Positions 1 to 9,822 of a stretch of 20,630 bases of DNA are shown here, in pieces. The notes below the pieces were generated by a model. That model had not been told where the DNA came from. It saw only the letters and a list, made by a program, of their open reading frames with translations, and made no database searches. How positions within the stretch are numbered: position 1 is the first letter of the stretch; each line of letters begins with the position of its first letter. The stretch lies in assembly GCA_947624855.1 (NCBI GenBank), contig CANQMC010000008.1, forward strand, positions 1-20,630, in the 5' to 3' direction. A program made the position numbers and the translations under genes. The DNA comes from an uncultured Bacilli bacterium. GTDB lineage: Bacteria > Bacillota_I > Bacilli_A > RF39 > UBA660.

Positions 1-7
1 ACTATTT

Positions 8-3000
8 TTAAGAAAAATCAAACAAACTTAATTGACTAGTTTCTGGAAGATTACCAAAAACCCCTAAACTCCTAAGTTTATCAATAGAGGTTCCATTAAC
101 ATGACCCCTATTTTGGAAATCTTCAACACTATAAAATGGATTAATATTTCTTTCTTCAATAATTTTAGTTGCAACTGAATCACCTAAGCCATCTAAAGTT
201 CTAAATGGACATATTAAAGTTTTACCATCACTATCTAAAATAAAGTTTTTACCATCACTTTTTTCAATATCAATATTTCCAAATTTAAAACCTCTAGCCG
301 TTGCTTCTAAACAAAGTTTTAAAGTTTCTAAAATACTAGTCTCTTTATTTGTTGCTTCATAACCTTTATTTATAATATCATTCATTTTAGCTCTTATAGC
401 GTCATATCCTTTAATCATTGTTTCTAAATCAAAATCATCAAAACGAGTTGAAAAATATGTTGCATAATAAATTCCTGGATAATGTACTTTAAAATAAGCT
501 ATTCGAAAAGCACTCATTACATAAGCAGCTGCATGGGCTTTAGGAAACATATATTTAATTTTTCCACAAGAATCGATAAACCATGATTCAATACCAGCTT
601 TTTCCATTGCTTCTTTATGAATAGCCCAAGTTTCGGGATCTTTAGAAGCTTTACCTTTTCTTACAAATTCCATTATTTTAAATGCTTTAATTGGTTCCAT
701 ACCTTTATACATCAAATAAACCATTATATCATCCCGACAACCAATAACGTCACTAAAAGGAACTATTTTATTTCTAATTAATTCTTGAGCATTACCAAGC
801 CAAACATCCGTACCATGTGATAATCCTGATATTTTAATTAATTCTGCAAAAGTTTTAGGTTTAGTATCTACAAGCATTCCAATTGTAAAAGGTGTTCCAA
901 ATTCTGGTACTCCTAATGTTCCAGTTTCATTCATTATTTCATCTTTAGTTACTCCAAGAGGTTCTGGCGATAAAAATATTCCCATTGTTTCTTTATCATC
1001 TAAAGGAACAGTAGTAACATCAATACCTGATAAATCTTGAATCATTCTAAGTTGAGTAGGATCTGTATGACCTAAAATATCTAATTTTAAAACGTCTTCA
1101 TCAATGGCATGATAATCAAAATGGGTTGTTCTCCAAGCTGCATCTATATCTTCAGCAGGATATTGATATGGTGTAAAATCAAAAACATCCATATAACCAG
1201 GTATAACAACAATTCCACCTGGATGTTGCCCAGTTGTTCTTTTAACTCCTGTACACCCTCTAGCTAATCTTTCAATCTCGGCATTATTCATAACTATTCC
1301 TTTTTGTTCAGCATATCCTCTAACAAAACCAAAAGCTGTTTTTTCTGCAACAGTACCAATAGTTCCTGCTCGATAAACATTATCAACTCCAAACAATACT
1401 TTGGTATATTCATGAGCGGCTGCTTGATTTAAATCTGAGAAATTAAGATCAATATCTGGTACTTTATCAGCATTAAAACCTAAGAAAGTTGCAAAAGGCA
1501 TATCTTGCCCATCTTTTGTCATATGAGTACCACATTTAGGACAAGCTAAATCAGGTAAATCAAAACCACTTTTATAAGTAGCTCCGAGTGGATTACCATT
1601 TTCATCATCAAAAATACTATATTTACAATTACTACAACGATAATGTGGTGGTAAAGAATTTACTTCAGTTATTCCCATCATTGTCGCAACAAAACTAGAA
1701 CCAACTGATCCTCTAGAACCTACTAAAAAGCCATCATCATTACTCTTTTTAACTAATTTTTGAGCAATCAAATAAATAACATCAAAGCCACCCCCAATAA
1801 TACCACCTAAAGCTTTTTTAATTTTTTTATCAATATCCAAAAGAGGATCTTCTTTTTTTAAATTATTTAATTCTTCTTTTAAATCCTCTCCATTTTTAAT
1901 TTTTTCTTCTAATTCCTTTATTTTATCTTGATATTCTTTTTGTAATTTAATAATTAATTCATCTTTAATTATTTTTTTTACTTCATCAAAACCTTTTAAA
2001 ATAGTTTCATGCAATACTTTAAATGATTTATTAATTAATAAATCTCCCTCTAAATTTTCTTCTCTTATTAATTTAGATTTAATACTTTCTAATACTGCAT
2101 CACCATATAATTCTTTAGAAATTCTCTCTTCAATATTAAATGGTAAAGGATCACCATACCATAATGCTGCTTTAGAATAAACTAAATCCGTTACAGTTTC
2201 TACTGATTTATCAATTCTAGGTGAAAAAGGTACTCCTCCAGTTTGAATAATTACTTCTACTTCTTCAATCATATCAGCAATTTTATTAGTATTTGTAACT
2301 ACAATTTCATAAGCAAGCTCTTCTCCTAAAAAACTAAATTCATCTAACATTTCTTTAGTTGTTCTAATATGCATATCTGGTTGATTAATACCTTTCCGAT
2401 TTAAAGGATGAAGTTTTCCATTTGTTTTTTGCACTATTATAATATCTCGGTAAATTTTATCTTTTTTGGTTAAATAATGGGCATCACTTGTAGCCACGAC
2501 TAACTTACCAGCATCTTTAGCCACTCTAATAATCTTTTTTATATGTTCTTCTAAATCATGAACAGTTTTAAAACCACTTGATTCCATTTCTAATAAATGT
2601 TTACAAGCACTAATTGGTTGTACTTCAATATAATCATAAAAATTCATTAAATTAGCTAATTCTTCATCATCTTTTGTTTTAGCTTCTTCAAATATTTCTC
2701 CATTAACACAACCACTTCCAATTAATAAACCTTCACGCAATTTCTTAAGTTCCCCTCTTGGTAATTTAGGTTCACTATTACGAAACAAATAAGTTGTATT
2801 TGCATAAGAAATAATTTTAAATAAATTTTTTAAACCTACTTTATTTTTAACTAAACAACATAAATGAAAGGGAAAAGAAAATTTAATTAATTCATTTATA
2901 TCTACTGAATTAAATAATTTAGTAGTAGTTTCTATATTTCGTGAATCTAATTCTTCACACATTTTATGAAAAGCAAAAGCGGTTCCTTGAGCATCATAAT

Positions 3001-5002
3001 CAGCTCTATGATGAGCATCTTCATCCCATTCCACTTTATATCTTCTAGCTAAAGTAGTAAGTTTATGATTAGGCCACTCAGGATGAAGCATACGAGCCAT
3101 ACTCATTGTATCTAAAACCGTATTATTAAATTCTCCTAAATTATATTTTTCACAAGCAGCATTAATAAAACCAATATCAAACTTTGCATTATGAGCAACC
3201 ATTGGTAAATCGCCAGTCCAATCCAAAAATCTTTTAGTAACAGTTTCTTCATCATCATGACCAGCAAGCATATCATCAGTTATATTAGTTAAATCTGTAA
3301 TTTTTTTAGGAATAGGTCTTTTAGGATCAATAAATTCATCAAAACGATCAACAATTTCACCACTTTTAATCTTAACTGCTCCAATTTCAATCATTGAATC
3401 ACTACCAACATAAAAACCTGTTGTTTCTGTATCAAATACTACATATTCTTGATCTAATAATGAATAATCTTTTAAATTATAAATAAAATCAATATCATCT
3501 TTTACCACATTTAATTCGGCTCCATATAAAACCTTAAAATGTTCATCTTTTTCTTTCCCTTTATTATAATCACAAACTGCATGAAATAAATCTGGATAAG
3601 CTTGTAAAGCATTATGATCGGTAACCGCGATAGCTTTATGTCCAAGATTTATCGCATGATTTATTAATGATTTAGCTTCAATTACTCCATCCATCATACT
3701 CATCATCGTATGAGTATGTAATTCAACTCTTTTAACTTCTGCCTCATCCACAATTATTTCATTTTTACTAGATATCGCTTCTAAATTCCAAATTTGTAAT
3801 ACTAATTCATGCGAATAATTATCAAATTCCACATTTCCATGAAAACGATACCATTTATTTTTTTTAGCAGCATCTTTTAAAGCACTTTTAATTAAACCAA
3901 ATTCTTTTTTACTCTTTTTAAATATTTTAGCAACAATACTATTAGTATTATCACTTATCTTTAAAGTCATAATATTAATATTATCTTTCTCTAATAATTC
4001 ATCACCAAAAACATAAGCTTCAATAATTACATTTTCCATACTACCATTTATATTTTCAAGTGATATAACTTCTCCATCTTTATGTTCTCCTAAAATTATA
4101 TCAGGATTTTCACTTTTTTTAATAATTATTTCTTGATTTGGTATTACTTCCATATTTCTTACACTTAAAGCTAAACATTTCGAATAACTATCAAAATCAA
4201 CATTTCCATTTAATCGATACCAATTATCTTCTTTTAATATATTTTTTAAAGCTAAATATTCTTCTTTATCTTTTTTAAATATTTTAGCCATAATACTTTT
4301 ATTATTATCATTAATAATTAAAGTAATAATATTTATATTATCTCTCTCTAAATAAGATATTTCTTCAATATAACCTTCAATAGTTACATTTTTACTAACA
4401 TTAGTTATATCGATAATTGCTATTTTCTCTTTTTGAATAGCTTTTCCTAAAATAATATCACCTGGTATTACTTCTTTAACTATTTCTTTATATTCTATTG
4501 GTTTATTATTCTCTTCTAATTCATTTACTATTTCATTTCTTTTTTCTTCATTAACTTTAGTTGTAATTAAATAATCATAAAAACCATATTTTGTTAACAT
4601 TTTCCTAATATTAATTTCTTCTTTTTTAATAATTTCTTCTTCAACTTCACTTATAACTTCAAATATAATTATATCATCGTCAATATAAGGTTCACTTTCA
4701 AGTAAACCAATCAAAGAAGGTTTTTGTTTAACTAAAGTTTTTATAATTTCTTTTAAATAAACTAATATATCTTCATTATTAATATTATTATAACTAATAT
4801 ATATATAACATTTATATTTATCATTAATTTTATATTCTCCATTTATTAATTTATCTCCAACATTAAATGGTAAAACATTATCACAATTAAGATATACTTT
4901 AAATGTTTCTTCTTTAGTATTTACTACTACTTTAGATATTGTTAATTTATCTTTTTCCTCTATATCTAAATTAATACTTTTTAAAAATTTTTCTATTTCC
5001 AT
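8..5002 (-). CDS. polC: DNA polymerase III PolC (Gram-positive replicative polymerase), enlarged
   Basis: Replicative DNA polymerase with built-in proofreading, 1664 aa against about 1440 in Bacillus. In order: N-terminal domain (1-175); two tandem OB-folds (about 182-290 and 301-413, an apparent duplication); PHP domain beginning VELHTHTMMS (H429, H431) and split, as in all PolC, by a DEDDh exonuclease (D524, E526, D609, H665, D670); polymerase core with a zinc knuckle (C1123, C1126, C1154, C1157), catalytic D1183/D1185 in VPDIDLNF and D1308 in LKLDILGH; C-terminal clamp-binding motif QLSLF (1657-1661). A charged insertion of about 100 residues (967-1065), predicted coiled coil, lies just before the GGGFDVIYLIAQKLV block, where Bacillus PolC has almost nothing. 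The ATG lies 9 nt after the dnaE stop with a weak AGG overlapping that stop, so the two are co-transcribed and probably translationally coupled. Identity is certain; the role of the extra segments is unknown. Confidence 0.98.
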   Translation of the reverse strand: MEIEKFLKSINLDIEEKDKLTISKVVVNTKEETFKVYLNCDNVLPFNVGDKLINGEYKINDKYKCYIYISYNNINNEDILVYLKEIIKTLVKQKPSLIGLLESEPYIDDDIIIFEVISEVEEEIIKKEEINIRKMLTKYGFYDYLITTKVNEEKRNEIVNELEENNKPIEYKEIVKEVIPGDIILGKAIQKEKIAIIDITNVSKNVTIEGYIEEISYLERDNINIITLIINDNNKSIMAKIFKKDKEEYLALKNILKEDNWYRLNGNVDFDSYSKCLALSVRNMEVIPNQEIIIKKSENPDIILGEHKDGEVISLENINGSMENVIIEAYVFGDELLEKDNINIMTLKISDNTNSIVAKIFKKSKKEFGLIKSALKDAAKKNKWYRFHGNVEFDNYSHELVLQIWNLEAISSKNEIIVDEAEVKRVELHTHTMMSMMDGVIEAKSLINHAINLGHKAIAVTDHNALQAYPDLFHAVCDYNKGKEKDEHFKVLYGAELNVVKDDIDFIYNLKDYSLLDQEYVVFDTETTGFYVGSDSMIEIGAVKIKSGEIVDRFDEFIDPKRPIPKKITDLTNITDDMLAGHDDEETVTKRFLDWTGDLPMVAHNAKFDIGFINAACEKYNLGEFNNTVLDTMSMARMLHPEWPNHKLTTLARRYKVEWDEDAHHRADYDAQGTAFAFHKMCEELDSRNIETTTKLFNSVDINELIKFSFPFHLCCLVKNKVGLKNLFKIISYANTTYLFRNSEPKLPRGELKKLREGLLIGSGCVNGEIFEEAKTKDDEELANLMNFYDYIEVQPISACKHLLEMESSGFKTVHDLEEHIKKIIRVAKDAGKLVVATSDAHYLTKKDKIYRDIIIVQKTNGKLHPLNRKGINQPDMHIRTTKEMLDEFSFLGEELAYEIVVTNTNKIADMIEEVEVIIQTGGVPFSPRIDKSVETVTDLVYSKAALWYGDPLPFNIEERISKELYGDAVLESIKSKLIREENLEGDLLINKSFKVLHETILKGFDEVKKIIKDELIIKLQKEYQDKIKELEEKIKNGEDLKEELNNLKKEDPLLDIDKKIKKALGGIIGGGFDVIYLIAQKLVKKSNDDGFLVGSRGSVGSSFVATMMGITEVNSLPPHYRCSNCKYSIFDDENGNPLGATYKSGFDLPDLACPKCGTHMTKDGQDMPFATFLGFNADKVPDIDLNFSDLNQAAAHEYTKVLFGVDNVYRAGTIGTVAEKTAFGFVRGYAEQKGIVMNNAEIERLARGCTGVKRTTGQHPGGIVVIPGYMDVFDFTPYQYPAEDIDAAWRTTHFDYHAIDEDVLKLDILGHTDPTQLRMIQDLSGIDVTTVPLDDKETMGIFLSPEPLGVTKDEIMNETGTLGVPEFGTPFTIGMLVDTKPKTFAELIKISGLSHGTDVWLGNAQELIRNKIVPFSDVIGCRDDIMVYLMYKGMEPIKAFKIMEFVRKGKASKDPETWAIHKEAMEKAGIESWFIDSCGKIKYMFPKAHAAAYVMSAFRIAYFKVHYPGIYYATYFSTRFDDFDLETMIKGYDAIRAKMNDIINKGYEATNKETSILETLKLCLEATARGFKFGNIDIEKSDGKNFILDSDGKTLICPFRTLDGLGDSVATKIIEERNINPFYSVEDFQNRGHVNGTSIDKLRSLGVFGNLPETSQLSLFDFS

Positions 5003-5011
5003 CTTTACTAC

Positions 5012-7906
5012 CTACATTTCTTCATTTTTATTTAAAAAATCAATATTAATTTGATAACTATCAAATCTTTTTGTTACTTTTCCTTGAACTGTTATTATAT
5101 CCCCAATTTTTATATTACTTAACATATAATAAGCCATTGGAAACACCACAAACTCTAAGCTATCAGTATCATCACTAGCAGTTATAAAAGCCATATTATC
5201 ACCTTTTTTAGTTTTCGTACTCTTTATCTTTTCAACTAATACCACACATTTAATATGTTTATCAAAATAATTTTTAACATTTTCTAATTTAATAATACTT
5301 TTATCTATATATTTACTAGTAGGATGATTTGTTATATAAAAGCCATAACTTTTAGCTTCAAAATTTCTTAATTCTTCTTCAGAATATTCCTCTTTTTCTC
5401 CTAAAGCAGGTGGAAGACAAAAAGATTCATCTAATTCCTGAATTAAAGTTGCATAATTTATTGCTATATCTAAATTTTCAATCATTGTTCTTTTATTTAA
5501 ATTAAAACTATCTAAAACTCCTGCTTCAATTAAAGAAGTTATTGCTTTTTTATTAACACTTTTAGAATAAACCCGCGCGATAAAATCTAAATAATCTTTA
5601 AATTCTCCTTTTTCTCTTTCTTTTAATATAGCATCACTTGTACTACTTCCAATTTCTTTAACACTACTAATTGGTAACATTAAACTATTATCAATAATCA
5701 AATATTTATCACTACTTTTATTAATATCAGGTTTTAATATTTTTACATCTTTCTTTTTAGCTTCCATAACATATTCTTTAGTTTTAACTTCACTTCCAAT
5801 ACTCATATTAAGTAAATTCTGCATAAAATAAAGAGGAAATTTAACTTTTAAATAAGCCATTTGATAACCAATTAAAGCATAAGAAACAGAATGAGCCTTA
5901 TTAAAACCATAATTAGCAAACTTTAAAATTAAATCATATATTTTTATGGCTAAATCTTCTTTATAACCTTTTTTAATAGCATTTTCTATAAAATGATTTC
6001 TATCTTTTAAAATAATACTTTCTTTTTTCTTTGACATTGCTCTTCTAATATTATCAGCCATAGCATACGTATATCCCCCAATTTTAACTAATATTTGCAT
6101 AACTTGTTCTTGATAAACAATTATTCCATAAGTTTCTTTTAAAATTGGTTCTAGATCTGGATGTAAATAAGTTATTTTTTCTTTTCCATATTTTCTATTA
6201 ATAAAAGTATCAATATTATTCATTGGCCCTGGTCTAAATAACGCAACTGAAGCTACTAAATCTGAAAAACTAGTTGGTTTTAATTTTTTCATTAAGTTTT
6301 TCATTCCACTACTTTCATATTGAAATATTCCTTCAGTATCACCTGTACTAAATAATTTAAAAATATTACTATCTTGTAAATTAATTTTATTTAAATTAAG
6401 TACTTTTCCTGTATTTTCTTTAATTAATTCTAATACATTTGCTATAATAGTTAAATTTCTTAAAGCTAAAAAATCCATTTTAAGTAAGCCAATATCTTCT
6501 AAATATTCCATTGTAATACCAGTCATAATCATCTCACCATTATTACTAATAGGTATAATATCATCCAAAGGAACACTACAAATAACTACTCCAGCTGCAT
6601 GAGTTGAAATATGTCTTTTTAAACCTTCTAATTCTCTAGCAATTTGATAAAGTTTTTTAAGTATTTCATAATTATTTAAATAATCCTTAACTTGTTTTTG
6701 TTCCAAATTTTCTTTTAAACTTAATTTAGGATCAATATTACTAGCAAATTTATCAATTAAATCAATAGGAATATTTAAAACTCTTGCTACATCTCTAATT
6801 ACTTGTTTTGCTCCTAAAGTTCCAAAAGTCATAATTGGAGCAACATTAAATTTTCCATATTTTAACCGAACATAATCAATTACTTGACCTCTTTTAGTAT
6901 ATTCAAAATCAATATCTATATCGGGCATCGTAATTCTCTCAGGATTTAAAAATCTTTCAAACAATAAATTATATTTTAAAGGATCAATATCCGTAATTCC
7001 TAAACAATAACTAACCAAAGACCCGGCCGCACTACCTCTTCCCGGCCCCACTAAAATTCCATTTTTTTTAGCATATAAAACATAATCATAAACAATTAAA
7101 AAATAATCAACAAAACCCATTTTATTTATAACATCAAGTTCATATTTAAGTCTTTCTTCATATTTAGCATCTATGCTACCCATTAATCTTTTAGTTAAAC
7201 CTTTATAAGCTAGATTCTTCAATAAAACTTCAGAATCATCTGCATATTTAGGAATATAATTATCTTTAAATTTTAATTCAATATTTATATCTTTACTAAA
7301 ATTAATTGTACTTTGTTTATCCTCTTCTTTTACATTTAAATTTAAATAATAATTACTATAATCCGTATTTACATCTTGAACTAATATTCCTTTATCTATT
7401 GCCTCTAAATAACTTAAATAAATAGTATCTTTTTTATCTAAACATCTTCCATCTCTAACATACACTACATTTTCACTTTGCATCATTGCTTCTATTTTTT
7501 CTGTATCATTAGTATATCCTAAATAACTATCTTTAAAATTATCTAATAAACTATAACTATTAAAAGGTAAAACAACTTTAATATTATCTAAATATTCATT
7601 TAAATTATCAAAATTTAATTCTTTAAATTCCTTTAAAGTATGTATTTTAAGTAAAGCTAAATAACCATCTTTATTTTTAGCATATAAATATATTTCAAAA
7701 TTATCAATTTTAACATTTAATCCAATAATAGGTTTTATATTATTATCAAGCATTTTATGATAAAAATCCATTACTCCATATAAATTATCATCAACTATAG
7801 CGCAACTGGTAATATTATGTTCTTTTAAAAATATTACTAATTTATCTATTTGAATTGTACTTTTTAAAAGTGAATAATCTGTTGTTATTTTTAATGGTAT
7901 AAACAT
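5012..7906 (-). CDS. dnaE: DNA polymerase III alpha subunit, DnaE type (second replicase)
   Basis: Error-prone or primer-extending replicase that works beside PolC in low-GC Firmicutes; 964 aa. The N-terminal PHP domain (1-65) has lost its metal ligands: the usual HxH is T8-T9 in KITTDYSLL, so no PHP exonuclease activity is expected. The polymerase core has GPGRGSAAGSLVSY (287-300), MPDIDIDF with D331 and D333, and third aspartate D478 in LLKMDFLALRN. A helix-hairpin-helix region follows, then a C-terminal OB-fold (about 885-958). No separate exonuclease domain is present. The start is the ATG at 7906, preceded by GGGGTGA. It follows the M14 peptidase gene by 68 nt without a convincing terminator and precedes polC by 9 nt. 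Product assignment is secure. Confidence 0.97.
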   Translation of the reverse strand: MFIPLKITTDYSLLKSTIQIDKLVIFLKEHNITSCAIVDDNLYGVMDFYHKMLDNNIKPIIGLNVKIDNFEIYLYAKNKDGYLALLKIHTLKEFKELNFDNLNEYLDNIKVVLPFNSYSLLDNFKDSYLGYTNDTEKIEAMMQSENVVYVRDGRCLDKKDTIYLSYLEAIDKGILVQDVNTDYSNYYLNLNVKEEDKQSTINFSKDINIELKFKDNYIPKYADDSEVLLKNLAYKGLTKRLMGSIDAKYEERLKYELDVINKMGFVDYFLIVYDYVLYAKKNGILVGPGRGSAAGSLVSYCLGITDIDPLKYNLLFERFLNPERITMPDIDIDFEYTKRGQVIDYVRLKYGKFNVAPIMTFGTLGAKQVIRDVARVLNIPIDLIDKFASNIDPKLSLKENLEQKQVKDYLNNYEILKKLYQIARELEGLKRHISTHAAGVVICSVPLDDIIPISNNGEMIMTGITMEYLEDIGLLKMDFLALRNLTIIANVLELIKENTGKVLNLNKINLQDSNIFKLFSTGDTEGIFQYESSGMKNLMKKLKPTSFSDLVASVALFRPGPMNNIDTFINRKYGKEKITYLHPDLEPILKETYGIIVYQEQVMQILVKIGGYTYAMADNIRRAMSKKKESIILKDRNHFIENAIKKGYKEDLAIKIYDLILKFANYGFNKAHSVSYALIGYQMAYLKVKFPLYFMQNLLNMSIGSEVKTKEYVMEAKKKDVKILKPDINKSSDKYLIIDNSLMLPISSVKEIGSSTSDAILKEREKGEFKDYLDFIARVYSKSVNKKAITSLIEAGVLDSFNLNKRTMIENLDIAINYATLIQELDESFCLPPALGEKEEYSEEELRNFEAKSYGFYITNHPTSKYIDKSIIKLENVKNYFDKHIKCVVLVEKIKSTKTKKGDNMAFITASDDTDSLEFVVFPMAYYMLSNIKIGDIITVQGKVTKRFDSYQINIDFLNKNEEM

Positions 7907-7974
7907 AATATCACCCCACTATATAAATTATATCAAAAAAGCAGGATATTAAAAAGAATATTTTAAAAAAATTT

Positions 7975-9759
7975 TTAGTTTCTAATTTTATTAGGTAATA
8001 AATTAAGCATTTTAATTTGATTATTTATAAGTCTACTTAAATGTATTTCTAATTCATTAATTATTTCTTCATTTGGTTCTTCTTTGTTAAGTTCAAATTT
8101 TAATTTAGTATAAATTTCAGGATAATCTTTACATATATTATCAATTAATAATTCTATTTCATCTGAATTTAATAAATCTTGTTTTTTAGCTACTCTATCT
8201 TTATTTAAACGATCCACTATATCATTAATAAAAGCTGTGTATCTTTCAGTAAATTTATCCACCGAATTAGAAGCATATATAACCCTCTTTTTTATAGATT
8301 CACTTTCTTCTTTTATTTCTTTATTTTCTAAACTTGTTTCAATTAAATGAAATAAATAAGTTATTACATGAGCATTATAATTTTTATTTTTTAATTCTTC
8401 TTTTAATTTAGTATATAAAGTTGGAGTTTTACAACAAATATTATCAATTAATCTATATACTTCTTTAGAATCTAAAATAGATTCATTATTATTTTTTCGC
8501 TTATTATTAAATAAAAAAACTAAATTATTAATAAATTTTGAATATTCTTTTATAAACTCTAAATCATTTACAAACTTTTTAAAGGCTTCAATATTAGGTT
8601 TTACCGTAATATTCATAAATGTATCAGGATCTGCAAGAGGTCCAATTGGATTAGAACCCATTCTCGATAATTCAACTTGAATATTTATTCCATATCTAAG
8701 GCGAAAATATTCATTAATGTAATTAAAAGGATCAACATCTTCAATAATATCATAAGCATTTTCCGAACGTATTACTCTAGCTCCATTATAATTTTCAATT
8801 AATTTTTTACTATAATCAATATCATATAAATTAACAACCCAATCTTCCTCAATAGGTTTTTGATAAATTTTTCCCATAACACTGTGATAATTTAAAAATG
8901 CTTCAATACTAACATCTTTAGTATGTTCTAAATTCCATAAAAAGTTTAACATATGTTTATTTTCTGCCTCAAATGTAAAATTATTTAAATCCCTACATGG
9001 TGTATTTATAGGACCTGGTACATCTTTTCTTATATTAGAATATACTGTTCCAGAATAACATGGACCATTTTTTTTATATTTTTCAATTAAACTATTAAAA
9101 GGAGCATTTTGACTTAAATCAATACCATGACCATTAGCAGTCCAAGCCGCTAAAACTCCCGCTGAATATCCATTCTTTTTTATTATTTCCACAACACTTT
9201 CTTTTAGTTCAGGATAATCTTTTAAATAATCATCTAAATTAACGTCATCAAATAATGCTTCATATTCTTTTTTACCACGCAATATATTAATAACAGTTAA
9301 ATCCTCTTTTTTTAACATTTTATTAGCATTTAAAGTATTAACGGCATCTTGTTTATAAGCTGCCCAATAATCTTTAGCAAGTTTAATTTTTTCATCTTCA
9401 GTATTTGCTTTAGCTAAATATAAATCTTGCATTTGAGTTGTTATTAAATAACCTTCAGGATTAACTATTGGAATAAAATCTATTGTATATTCTTTGGGAT
9501 TAAATCCCCCATTTAAAGCTAATTCTTCCATTAAATGAACTATAAATATTGTAGTTATAATTTCTGCACTATGATATGAACCAGTAACTACAATATGCTT
9601 TAATCCTTGTCCCATTCTATAATGTTCAATAGGTAATTTAAAATCTGTATAACCTAAAGGCTCTTTTTTAACCACTTTTATTTTAGAATTAGTATTATTA
9701 ACTAAATTAGCTAATCTTTCATTTACATCTTTATAATTTAAATATTCAAATTTAGCCAT
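7975..9759 (-). CDS. M14-family metallocarboxypeptidase-like protein with duplicated C-terminal helical repeat
   Basis: Zinc peptidase of the M14 (carboxypeptidase A) fold, 594 aa, with no signal peptide, so probably cytoplasmic. Zinc ligands are visible as H63 and E66 (GSYHSAEII) and H292 (NYHSVMG); the catalytic glutamate is E363 in IQVELSRMG. NPEGY (100-104) is another family hallmark. Where classic carboxypeptidases have DLNRN, with the Arg that grips the substrate C-terminus, this protein reads DLSQN (214-218). A different or endo-type specificity, such as a peptidoglycan peptide, is possible but inferred. After the catalytic domain come two copies of a helical unit of about 80 residues (401-480 and 502-582), each with FIN, then LIDNIC, then YTKLK. 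The ATG at 9759 has AAAGGAT upstream. It is followed by dnaE in the same direction. The substrate is unknown. Confidence 0.85.
   Translation of the reverse strand: MAKFEYLNYKDVNERLANLVNNTNSKIKVVKKEPLGYTDFKLPIEHYRMGQGLKHIVVTGSYHSAEIITTIFIVHLMEELALNGGFNPKEYTIDFIPIVNPEGYLITTQMQDLYLAKANTEDEKIKLAKDYWAAYKQDAVNTLNANKMLKKEDLTVINILRGKKEYEALFDDVNLDDYLKDYPELKESVVEIIKKNGYSAGVLAAWTANGHGIDLSQNAPFNSLIEKYKKNGPCYSGTVYSNIRKDVPGPINTPCRDLNNFTFEAENKHMLNFLWNLEHTKDVSIEAFLNYHSVMGKIYQKPIEEDWVVNLYDIDYSKKLIENYNGARVIRSENAYDIIEDVDPFNYINEYFRLRYGINIQVELSRMGSNPIGPLADPDTFMNITVKPNIEAFKKFVNDLEFIKEYSKFINNLVFLFNNKRKNNNESILDSKEVYRLIDNICCKTPTLYTKLKEELKNKNYNAHVITYLFHLIETSLENKEIKEESESIKKRVIYASNSVDKFTERYTAFINDIVDRLNKDRVAKKQDLLNSDEIELLIDNICKDYPEIYTKLKFELNKEEPNEEIINELEIHLSRLINNQIKMLNLLPNKIRN
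8014..8559 (-). repeat. Tandem ~80-residue helical repeat in the M14 protein tail
   Basis: Residues 401-480 and 502-582 align over their whole length. Shared landmarks in order are (E/R)YxxFINxxV, a run of N/K/R, a short S-x-E segment, LIDNIC, and YTKLKxEL. The two copies are diverged, so this is an old duplication, and I do not recognise the domain. Confidence 0.75.
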
Positions 9760-9798
9760 ATTAATATCCTTTACTATAAACCATTTGCCTCATCCTAT

Positions 9799-9821
9799 AA
9801 AAAAAACTCAGAATTATCTGA
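9799..9821 (-). terminator. Rho-independent terminator after efp
   Basis: On the minus strand TCAGA-TAAT-TCTGA forms a 5-bp hairpin, followed by G and eight T. It begins just after the efp stop codon and closes the rpmG-efp operon. Confidence 0.75.
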
Positions 9822-9822
9822 A

